From Bacteroidia bacterium (lineage in GTDB: Bacteria > Bacteroidota > Bacteroidia > Flavobacteriales > Flavobacteriaceae): a stretch of 32,863 nucleotides of DNA. Both the position numbers and the translations under genes were made by a program. Positions 18,020 to 23,913 of this stretch are shown in pieces. The stretch covers positions 1-32,863 of the forward strand of contig JAUIFC010000026.1 of assembly GCA_030429455.1 (NCBI GenBank), read 5' to 3'. Every line of letters starts with the position of its first letter. Within the stretch, counting starts at the first letter, position 1. The notes under the pieces were generated by a model, which worked only from the letters and a program-made list of their open reading frames with translations, did no database searches and was not told the DNA's origin.

Positions 18020-18090
18020 AGACAACTTCATTTGAAAATATCCTAATTTAAAAAGGATATTGTTGATTATTTTGGAAAGATATGTTGTCT
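18020..18090. repeat. Nested inverted repeats upstream of the T9SS cargo gene
   Basis: The inner arms AATATCCT (18037-18044) and AGGATATT (18054-18061) are perfect 8-base complements around a 9-base AT loop. The outer arms AGACAAC (18020-18026) and GTTGTCT (18084-18090) are perfect 7-base complements enclosing the inner pair. The structure lies 32-102 bases before the minus-strand start at 17988. It could be a 5' leader RNA structure or a pair of protein sites. No clear promoter box was placed. Confidence 0.5.
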
Positions 18091-18143
18091 TTATAGGATT
18101 AAAAATCATTTAACACTAATTTGATAATAGCGACATGAAAACA

Positions 18144-18159
18144 AATTGAAGCGTCAATT
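18144..18159 (-). terminator. Weak hairpin at the end of the kynA operon
   Basis: AATTGA/TCAATT arms around a 4-base loop overlap the stop codon of the unknown exported protein. On the minus strand the hairpin is followed by TGTTTTC. The stem is short and AT-rich, so this is only a possible terminator. Confidence 0.3.
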
Positions 18160-18646
18160 AGTACCAAAAAAAGCCTCGTCTAGCTGTAAGACTAGGCGCT
18201 AAAAATAACGGGTTTCCAAATCGAGGTGTGCCAGTTAATCGATCTGCTCGTTGGTACACCGAATTACGAACTCTATTTAAACCAGAATAAATAGGTTGGT
18301 CGTGATAATCGAGTAGAGCAGAGGATTTGGAATTGTTAATTTCCACTCTAAAATTGGCATACTGAGCCATTTGACGTTCTACAGCAAATAAAAACTGTTG
18401 GTAAGATTGTTTCTCTTCTTTTTGAGCGGAGGCTTCTAAAAAATTAAATGAATTTTCAGGTATTGGAGCAGCGTAAATATTCACATTGTCGACTAGTAGA
18501 TAAAATTCATCAAATTCTAAGGATTGGTAGAGTGGTGATTGTATGGTCGGAGATAAGATATTCGTGTCAAGTGTTGGCAAATCATAATCTTGAGCATTTG
18601 CTTTAACTGCCAACAACAAAACGAATAAATATCTATAAATCTTCAT
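18158..18646 (-). CDS. Exported protein of unknown function
   Basis: 162 residues. The N-terminus MKIYRYLFVLLLAVKANAQ is a signal peptide with likely cleavage after ANA. The mature part is about 143 residues, with no Cys and no repeat. It has an acidic, aromatic first half (LEFDEFYLLVDNVNIYAAP), a Gln/Lys-rich helical middle (about 70-95, KEEKQSYQQFLFAVERQMAQ) and a basic C-terminal third ending RRGFFWY. I recognise no family. It starts 19 bases after the stop of the tryptophan dioxygenase gene on the same strand, so it is probably cotranscribed. A conserved gene is more likely than chance: the frame is complete, with a proper signal and a normal ATG. Confidence 0.75.
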   Translation of the reverse strand: MKIYRYLFVLLLAVKANAQDYDLPTLDTNILSPTIQSPLYQSLEFDEFYLLVDNVNIYAAPIPENSFNFLEASAQKEEKQSYQQFLFAVERQMAQYANFRVEINNSKSSALLDYHDQPIYSGLNRVRNSVYQRADRLTGTPRFGNPLFLAPSLTARRGFFWY

Positions 18647-18665
18647 GCCTAATTGTCATCATAAA

Positions 18666-19574
18666 TTATACCAATGTATCATGTTTTAGGATAGAATTTT
18701 CTTCCCATAAATTTGGAAAAAACAAACGTCCTTGATGTTTCGGATGCAAATATTTTTTCCATTCAGATCCTCCAGTAGCATCTTTGTTTTCACCTTTTTT
18801 ATCTAAATAATGTTTTGCTGTATTTAGATGTGTCATAGGCCATTTTACATTATAGGCGTGGTCAAAATCCTTTAACAGCTTGATCAATTCTTCATCATTT
18901 GTGTGATACGATAGGTACTTTTCGAATAAGGTTTTGCCTTTGGTTTCTTCAGCAAGGGCAATAAAAGTTTTAAGGTATTTGTCTTCAAAAAGACTAAGTG
19001 TTAAACTCTTGGATTCTGTATGAGGGTCGTAACCTGCAGCACGCCAGTATATTAATTTAAAATAATCTGTAACTACTGGATTGTCTGGTAAAAAATTTCG
19101 TTTGTCTTTGGGAATCAGGTTAATAAGTGGAGTACAATAAATTTCTAGAAAACGAAACTGGGCACTTTGAAATCCGCTGGCTGGCGTAAGACTTAACCTA
19201 AATTGATTATAATCATCGTAATTCATTCCATCTTTCATAACAGAAAACGATGTAATAAGCATATCTGTATACCGCGTCAAGCGCTTGATTTTATCTTTAA
19301 AAACCTCTAAAGAGACATTAGTTTCAAATACCAATTGTTGGGCTTCATGAATCATCATTTTCAATACCAATTCGGTAACTTGGTGGTACATGATAAATAC
19401 AGATTCGTCTTTGAAATGAGTTTTTGGTTTCTGTAAAGACAACAATGTATCAACTTCTACATAATCCCAATAGGTTATGGGTTTGGAATGCAATAAACCT
19501 TCAATGTATGGTTTTGGATTTTCGCCGAGTTCAGCGTATTTATCTTTAATTTTTCCAAGAAGGTCTTCTGGCAT
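18666..19574 (-). CDS. kynA: Tryptophan 2,3-dioxygenase family protein
   Basis: 302 residues from the ATG at 19574. The frame runs back to a TTG at 19607, but that segment contains the promoter -7 box, so the ATG is preferred. The enzyme opens the indole ring of L-tryptophan to N-formylkynurenine using heme and oxygen, starting the kynurenine route. Visible motifs are PITYWDYVEVDTLLSLQ, FIMYHQVTELVLKMMIHE (His of the distal pocket), NQFRLSLTPASGFQSAQFR (substrate-carboxylate Arg and active-site Ser), WPMTHLNTAKHYL (likely heme-ligand His) and ATGGSEWKKYL, equivalent to the GTGGS loop. All key residues expected for the family are present. An unknown exported-protein gene follows; no other kynurenine gene is in the window. 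Confidence 0.88.
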   Translation of the reverse strand: MPEDLLGKIKDKYAELGENPKPYIEGLLHSKPITYWDYVEVDTLLSLQKPKTHFKDESVFIMYHQVTELVLKMMIHEAQQLVFETNVSLEVFKDKIKRLTRYTDMLITSFSVMKDGMNYDDYNQFRLSLTPASGFQSAQFRFLEIYCTPLINLIPKDKRNFLPDNPVVTDYFKLIYWRAAGYDPHTESKSLTLSLFEDKYLKTFIALAEETKGKTLFEKYLSYHTNDEELIKLLKDFDHAYNVKWPMTHLNTAKHYLDKKGENKDATGGSEWKKYLHPKHQGRLFFPNLWEENSILKHDTLV

Positions 19575-19589
19575 GGTTGTTTGTTTTTT

Positions 19590-19619
19590 CAAAAATACTA
19601 AAAGCAATCTAAATCCTAA
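19590..19619 (-). promoter_or_regulatory. kynA promoter
   Basis: On the minus strand, TATTTTTG (19590-19597) is an exact TAnnTTTG -7 box, 15 bases before the ATG at 19574. TTA (19617-19619) lies 19 bases upstream in the -33 position. The box overlaps the extended reading frame and argues for the ATG start. Confidence 0.6.
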
Positions 19620-19697
19620 TTCTGAATCGTCTCTAAATTATTCCTGGTAACAAATTTTAAATCTATTCGTCTGAATGGTATAATTATATAATCGAAG

Positions 19698-20249
19698 ATG
19701 AAAACAGTAATGAATTTAACCAAAAAAGAAAAAATCGACATCGTTGAAAATGCCATAAGCTGGATTGTCGTGTTGGCGATGTTTATTTATGGAGGCGGTA
19801 AAATAGTGCAATTTCAAGATGCTGTAAGTCTTGATAAAACCGTAGCTGAAATGACTGGAATGCAATTAATGTGGGCCTTTTATGGATATTCGAAAGCATT
19901 TGTCATGACTTTAGGAATTTTAGAAGTTTTTGGTGGAATTTTAATTCTCATAAAAAAAACTCGTTTAATTGGTTGTTTATTAACATCAAGCATTCTTATA
20001 AATGTCATTCTCCAGGATATATTTTACGGTGTTCATGTAGGCGCATTAAAAGCTGCCATTTTATACCAATTATTAATTTTTGTCATCTTATGGCTTAATA
20101 AAGACAAAGTAATAGCGGGCGTAAAATCGCTGTTAATTTTTGATAAAATACAACAACCTAAATCTAGATATTTTATAAAACTTGTTGTAGCATTTTGCCT
20201 ATTTTTTGTTTTGAGAATTGTAGAGTATTATTTGACTATGAAAGGTTAA
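19698..20249 (+). CDS. DoxX-like inner-membrane protein
   Basis: 183 residues with four to five hydrophobic helices (about 16-33, 56-92, 93-112, 116-133 and 156-175). The pattern AMFIYGGGKIVQF, GYSKAFVMTLGILEVFGGILIL and LIGCLLTSSILINVIL fits the DoxX/DoxD-like small quinone-related membrane family. Start ATG at 19698; an in-frame ATG at 19710 is an alternative. It is divergent from kynA and has no partner gene on its strand. Its precise function is unknown. Confidence 0.7.
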   Translation: MKTVMNLTKKEKIDIVENAISWIVVLAMFIYGGGKIVQFQDAVSLDKTVAEMTGMQLMWAFYGYSKAFVMTLGILEVFGGILILIKKTRLIGCLLTSSILINVILQDIFYGVHVGALKAAILYQLLIFVILWLNKDKVIAGVKSLLIFDKIQQPKSRYFIKLVVAFCLFFVLRIVEYYLTMKG

Positions 20250-20436
20250 TGTATTGATTCCTTGAAGCTAAAAGCTTTGGATTATTTGGCAAGAGAGGGT
20301 TGTTAACTATTTTACTATGAAGAAAATTATAACTGAAAGAATATTGGAATATTCTATTTTACATAATATATATTATAGTTTAAAATAAAATACAAAATAA
20401 GCTATACATGAATACCTATGATTAATCTTACAACTA

Positions 20437-20997
20437 TTAAGGTAATCGATTTTTAATGGTAGCTATTTGTCCCATATGATTTGCAGAATGTTCCATGACA
20501 TGATACCAGATGTAATGGTTATTGAGTCCTTCTTCGATGTTTGACGAAAACCATTCATCATCTTTGCTTTTCAATTCTTTTAAAGTCATTTCACGGACTT
20601 TATTCCAAAGTTTCAAATAATATGTAATCGGTTTACCTGTAAGTTTTTGTTTTACCTTTTCGTTTAGTTCTCCAGCAATTCCAAATGTATTCAGTTCTTC
20701 TTCAGTCCAATCTAGACCTTTTAGCGTTGCAACTTGATAATATGATTCTGTTGACACTAAATGCATGATCAACGCACCAATGCTATTGGCATTTTCATCA
20801 TATAAGTAATCCGTTTGTGATTGGTCTAGGTCTTTCACTTGTTCTGTTATTCTGTCTTTTAAATCTTCTAGCATATAAACCATTAACCCAATATTTGGCG
20901 AATAACCATCGACTGATTTTAATTCACCTTGCGCATTTAGCAGCATTAGCGGAAGAAAAAGAAATAAACCAAAGATTTTTGTCTTTAAAGAATTCAT
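20437..20997 (-). CDS. Exported DinB/YfiT-like four-helix protein
   Basis: 186 residues from the ATG at 20997. A longer frame starts at a TTG (21030), but that TTG is the end of a -7 promoter box and would put a charged tail before the signal peptide. The N-terminus NSLKTKIFGLFLFLPLMLLNAQ is a signal peptide. The mature part is a DinB-type bundle: GLMVYMLEDLKDRI, NSIGALIMHLVSTESYY (first metal-site His), NNHYIWYHVMEHSANHMGQI (further His residues). The superfamily includes metal-dependent thiol transferases such as the bacillithiol S-transferase BstA, most of which are cytoplasmic; export here is unusual. It follows the NAD-kinase-like gene on the same strand but has its own promoter. Confidence 0.82.
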   Translation of the reverse strand: MNSLKTKIFGLFLFLPLMLLNAQGELKSVDGYSPNIGLMVYMLEDLKDRITEQVKDLDQSQTDYLYDENANSIGALIMHLVSTESYYQVATLKGLDWTEEELNTFGIAGELNEKVKQKLTGKPITYYLKLWNKVREMTLKELKSKDDEWFSSNIEEGLNNHYIWYHVMEHSANHMGQIATIKNRLP

Positions 20998-21027
20998 AGT
21001 AACATATTTATCATCAAGGTATTTATC

Positions 21028-21035
21028 CAAAAATA
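21028..21035 (-). promoter_or_regulatory. -7 box of the DinB-like gene
   Basis: TATTTTTG on the minus strand is an exact TAnnTTTG match, 30 bases before the ATG at 20997. No TTG was found at the expected -33 spacing, so only the -7 element is claimed. Confidence 0.45.
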
Positions 21036-21059
21036 CTATTTATAGTCTTAAAAATTTCA

Positions 21060-21986
21060 CTAATTTTCTACAATCAAATTCGCTTTTTCGTCTGCAATAC
21101 TTATTTCAACACGACTTCCAGAATTGAAATTTAAAAAATCACTTTCAATGCCATCGCTAAAAATTACACCTTTTGTTGGCATATTGGATTCAATTTTTAA
21201 AGTTTGTGTTCTGGTTATCAATCCGAAACCAATGCCTATTTGCGTGACTTTGCTTAAAAATGGTTCTCTAACCACAAATATTAACTTTTCATCATCCCAA
21301 CGAAGTATAGATTGTTGTAATTCTCTATTAGACCTTTGTCTATGAATTGCATTTGCCATATTGAAAATAGAACTTAACCAACCCGTTGAACCAGCGCCTG
21401 TTGAAACGATTATTCCGCTTGAGGATTGTTTTTCCTTTTTACCGCTAAATTCGATATCATAACGAGATGAAATATGAGAATTGGCACCGATGTAAAAATC
21501 ATTAAATGCCAATAAGGTCTGGCCATCATTTAATTCGGCTTTGGCCATTGTGACAGATTTGGTTATAAAATTTCCTTTCAGTACCGTTTTAAGTGTAGAA
21601 TCTAATTTGTCAGGAGTATGTTTTAGAAGAATACCGTCATAGCGCGCTGAATCTGGGTTAACACCAATTATGGGCAAACCTTTTACATATTTTGCCGCAT
21701 TGGCCACTAATCCATCTTGACCGATCACAACCACCAAATCTTGTTCGGTAAAAATATAAGTTGGCAGGAACGCTCGATCAATGATTTTATACTTTATATG
21801 CTTTGAAATGGTGTTCTGAATTTGATTTAAAGACACATAAAACGTATCATTTTCCAGTTCGTAATGCTCAAAATCGCCTTCTGAGCGTTCGATATAAAAC
21901 TTGGCTTGGGCTTTTGAGTTAAATCGCTCTATCAATTGCTCAAGCCTTGTTTTATCTCTTATGATGATGGCTCTTTCAAAGTTCAT
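21060..21986 (-). CDS. Divergent NAD-kinase-like protein
   Basis: 308 residues. It has the ATP-NAD kinase fold signatures in order: VVVIGQDGLVANAAKYV (the GGDG motif appears as G89-Q90-D91-G92, keeping the catalytic Asp), PIIGVNPD, FNDFYIGANSHISSRYDI (the NE/ND motif, N162-D163) and GIIVSTGAGSTGW (195-203, the STPTGSTAY-type loop). The family phosphorylates NAD(H) to NADP(H), but the altered first and third motifs and the long N-terminal extension (about 80 residues) mark a divergent branch whose substrate may differ. The start lies 4 bases after the SPFH gene stop, so the two form a tight operon behind a promoter with two Nudix-type operators. It is probably not the housekeeping NAD kinase. 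Confidence 0.8.
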   Translation of the reverse strand: MNFERAIIIRDKTRLEQLIERFNSKAQAKFYIERSEGDFEHYELENDTFYVSLNQIQNTISKHIKYKIIDRAFLPTYIFTEQDLVVVIGQDGLVANAAKYVKGLPIIGVNPDSARYDGILLKHTPDKLDSTLKTVLKGNFITKSVTMAKAELNDGQTLLAFNDFYIGANSHISSRYDIEFSGKKEKQSSSGIIVSTGAGSTGWLSSIFNMANAIHRQRSNRELQQSILRWDDEKLIFVVREPFLSKVTQIGIGFGLITRTQTLKIESNMPTKGVIFSDGIESDFLNFNSGSRVEISIADEKANLIVEN

Positions 21987-21990
21987 GTGA

Positions 21991-23004
21991 TTAAGATTTA
22001 CGACTTACAATAGCATCCAACAGTTCAGGTGAAATATTTAGATTTCCAATTTTATCTGCATTTTCTGCCAATTCTCTAAAGGCTAAAGCGATATTATTAC
22101 TGGCATCGTTTCCGTTATTACTTATGGCCATAAGGGTTTTCCAATCCAATTCTTTGTAAGGTTTTAATCTGGCGTTAAGAACATATTCATTCATATCAGC
22201 TTCTTTCTTTTCATTGGTCACCTGGATGTCGATTAATTCCTTTTTCTGTTCCTCCAACGTTATGCTAGATGTCATTTCCATTTCCTTAAGTTTCTGGTCA
22301 TTTTGCTGTTTGACAACATCAGTTTCCATTTTCTTTTCAACGATTTGCTTTTGTTTCTCTTCGACTGCTATTTCGGTATTTAATTCACTTTCTTTAATCA
22401 TGCGTTCTTGCTCGACAGCAAAATTTCGACGCTCGTAAATGGCTTGATCTGCTTCCTTTTGTAAAGATTCACGCATTTGAGCTTCTAAAGCACGAGCCAT
22501 TTCAGGGTTTGGAGAAACGCCAAGCACATTTACACTTAATATTTCTAAACCAAGCATTTGAACAGTCTTCGATTGTTGAATGTTCTCAAATATTCCAGTT
22601 TCAATGTCCTCTAGTTTTCTCAAAGCTTCTTTTAAACTTAAACGTTGAATGATCGATGCACTAGCGGTTTGAGCTTCATTAATTATGCGTTGCTGAATCT
22701 TTTCATGGTCATTTTTTAAATACTGCTTTTTGCTATTGACTGTAAAATCTAAGGTTTCAGCAAGTTGCTTTGGATTTTGAATTTTATAGGTCACTTGCCC
22801 TTGTAAGGTGACTTCTTGATAATCTTTGGTCGTTTCGTTAAAGACAAATTGAAAATCGTTACTCTGTACAGGAATAGAAACAATTGATGAATTTGGAGAA
22901 AAATAAAAGAATGATAAGCCTCTTCCTTCTTTTTTGATTTTGCCGCCTTTATAATGAATCACATAGTTCATTGAGTCGAATTTGATGTAATTAATTCCTA
23001 ACAT
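21991..23004 (-). CDS. SPFH (band 7/flotillin-like) domain protein
   Basis: 337 residues. It begins with a beta-rich SPFH domain (about 5-170: MNYVIHYKGGKIKKEGRGLSF, VQSNDFQFVFNETTKDYQ, VTLQGQVTYKI, LGLEILSVNVLGVSPNPEMARALEAQ). A long charged coiled coil with Glu/Gln/Lys heptads follows at about 175-275. A C-terminal part carries LNARLKPYKELDWKTLMAI and ELLDAIVSRKS. No membrane helix is evident, so any membrane contact would be peripheral. SPFH proteins oligomerise as scaffolds. It is the first gene of a two-gene operon with the NAD-kinase-like gene. Its promoter region carries two palindromes shared with the neighbouring Nudix regulator gene, suggesting repression by that regulator. Confidence 0.88.
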   Translation of the reverse strand: MLGINYIKFDSMNYVIHYKGGKIKKEGRGLSFFYFSPNSSIVSIPVQSNDFQFVFNETTKDYQEVTLQGQVTYKIQNPKQLAETLDFTVNSKKQYLKNDHEKIQQRIINEAQTASASIIQRLSLKEALRKLEDIETGIFENIQQSKTVQMLGLEILSVNVLGVSPNPEMARALEAQMRESLQKEADQAIYERRNFAVEQERMIKESELNTEIAVEEKQKQIVEKKMETDVVKQQNDQKLKEMEMTSSITLEEQKKELIDIQVTNEKKEADMNEYVLNARLKPYKELDWKTLMAISNNGNDASNNIALAFRELAENADKIGNLNISPELLDAIVSRKS

Positions 23005-23029
23005 AATTTTGGTTTTTAAATGATTAAAT

Positions 23030-23046
23030 TGCGTATTTATGACGCA
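23030..23046 (-). promoter_or_regulatory. Operator O2 before the SPFH operon (overlaps -7 box)
   Basis: Minus strand TGCGTCATAAATACGCA. It is part of a 19-base inverted repeat with perfect 6-base arms TTGCGT/ACGCAA (23029-23047). It aligns with operators O1 and O3 (12 of 17 bases identical to O1) with compensating changes in both arms. It overlaps the -7 box by two bases, so binding would block polymerase. Confidence 0.6.
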
Positions 23047-23075
23047 AATATATCATCTAAAACTAAATTCACCAA
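23045..23075 (-). promoter_or_regulatory. Promoter of the SPFH/NAD-kinase-like operon
   Basis: On the minus strand, TTG (23073-23075), a 20-base spacer and TATATTTG (23045-23052) match the Bacteroidota -33/-7 pattern exactly. The -7 box ends 40 bases before the ATG at 23004 and runs into operator O2. Confidence 0.65.
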
Positions 23076-23082
23076 ATATATT

Positions 23083-23099
23083 TGTGTATTTTTTACACT
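23083..23099 (-). promoter_or_regulatory. Operator O1 upstream of the SPFH operon
   Basis: Minus strand AGTGTAAAAAATACACA, identical to operator O3 in 15 of 17 positions. The arms GTGTA/TACAC are complementary. Its centre lies 53 bp from the centre of O2, and it sits upstream of the -33 element, so it may act together with O2. Confidence 0.6.
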
Positions 23100-23100
23100 A

Positions 23101-23115
23101 AACATTTAAAATGTT
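23101..23115. repeat. Small AT-rich inverted repeat after the Nudix regulator gene
   Basis: AACATT-TAA-AATGTT is a perfect 6-base-arm inverted repeat between the regulator stop (23129) and O1. It may be a weak 3' hairpin for the regulator mRNA; no T-tract follows. Confidence 0.35.
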
Positions 23116-23128
23116 AATTATTAGGCAA

Positions 23129-23806
23129 TTAAATTTCAAAAACAATACCTTCCTTTATAAGTTGAAAGTAGCGTTTTTGATTAAACTGAAATAAATTGGC
23201 AGGTCTTCCTGAACCTTTGGATATTTTTTCATCCAGCTCATCCAAGACTTTCAGACCTAAAAATTTTTTTCTAAAATTACGTCTATCAATATCTCTTCCC
23301 AATACCGTTGAGTATAACTTTTCTAAATCAGAAAATGGAAATTTTTTATCCAATAATTCAAACCCAATGGGTTGATAAGTGATTTTTGCCTTCAAACGAT
23401 CAATGGCCATTGTTAGGATTTCTTTATGGTCAAATGCTAACGAAGGCAATGCATGAATGCCAAACCAAGCCACTTCTTGAGCATCTGTGGATGCAATTAA
23501 TTTGAATGTATCTGGTCTAACCAGACCAAAATAAGCTATGGACACTACCCGACCTCTTGGATCTCTGTTTAAATTTCCGTAGGAATACAATTGCTCCAGA
23601 TAATTAATCTTTATTCCAGTTTCTTCATGTAGCTCTCTTTCTACAGCATCTTCAAGAGATTCGTCATTCAGTACGAAACCGCCTGGCAGCGCCCATTGAC
23701 CTTTAAAAGGCTCATATTTTCTTCTAATGAGTAATGCGGAAATATGACCTTCTTCATAACCAAAGACAGCAGCATCGACTGTCAATCTGATGGATTGCGT
23801 ATTCAT
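23129..23806 (-). CDS. NrtR-type transcriptional regulator (Nudix domain plus winged helix)
   Basis: 225 residues, the usual length of NrtR-family regulators. Residues about 5-140 form a Nudix domain with a complete Nudix box at 43-65 (GFVLNDE...RELHEETGI), preceded by FKGQWALPG. Residues about 150-225 are the winged-helix DNA-binding part: FPFSDLEKLYSTVLG, DIDRRNFRKKFLGLKVL, and the GRPANLFQFN wing. In this family the Nudix domain senses ADP-ribose or other phosphorylated ligands and controls NAD or sugar genes. An intact box means hydrolase activity is possible as well. A perfect palindrome lies 3-19 bases before its ATG, so it is probably autoregulated. The same palindrome precedes the SPFH operon immediately downstream. 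Confidence 0.87.
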   Translation of the reverse strand: MNTQSIRLTVDAAVFGYEEGHISALLIRRKYEPFKGQWALPGGFVLNDESLEDAVERELHEETGIKINYLEQLYSYGNLNRDPRGRVVSIAYFGLVRPDTFKLIASTDAQEVAWFGIHALPSLAFDHKEILTMAIDRLKAKITYQPIGFELLDKKFPFSDLEKLYSTVLGRDIDRRNFRKKFLGLKVLDELDEKISKGSGRPANLFQFNQKRYFQLIKEGIVFEI

Positions 23807-23808
23807 TA

Positions 23809-23825
23809 TGTGTATTATTTACACA
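23809..23825 (-). promoter_or_regulatory. Operator O3 before the Nudix regulator gene
   Basis: Minus strand TGTGTAAATAATACACA. The arms TGTGTA and TACACA are perfectly complementary around a 5-base centre. It lies between the -7 box and the start codon, where a repressor would block initiation. Near-identical to O1. Confidence 0.7.
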
Positions 23826-23831
23826 AAAATA
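23824..23831 (-). promoter_or_regulatory. -7 box of the Nudix regulator gene
   Basis: TATTTTTG on the minus strand is an exact TAnnTTTG match whose last two bases start operator O3. No good TTG was found at -33. The leader would be only about 10 bases. Confidence 0.5.
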
Positions 23832-23913
23832 GAAAAATAATCTTTAGACCTGGAATGTTATAAAGACTGCTTTATAAACATTAACTAATTGGTTTAAGTC
23901 TTGTATTTATATT

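Noticed and set aside
19575-19697. Nudix-regulator operator upstream of kynA (as a link from tryptophan to NAD)
   Set aside because: No copy of the TGYGTMAWAAATACRCA palindrome was found in this gap, so no direct regulatory link can be claimed.
20265-20277. Small hairpin AAGCT-AAA-AGCTT after the DoxX-like gene as terminator
   Set aside because: Only five base pairs and no T-run follows.
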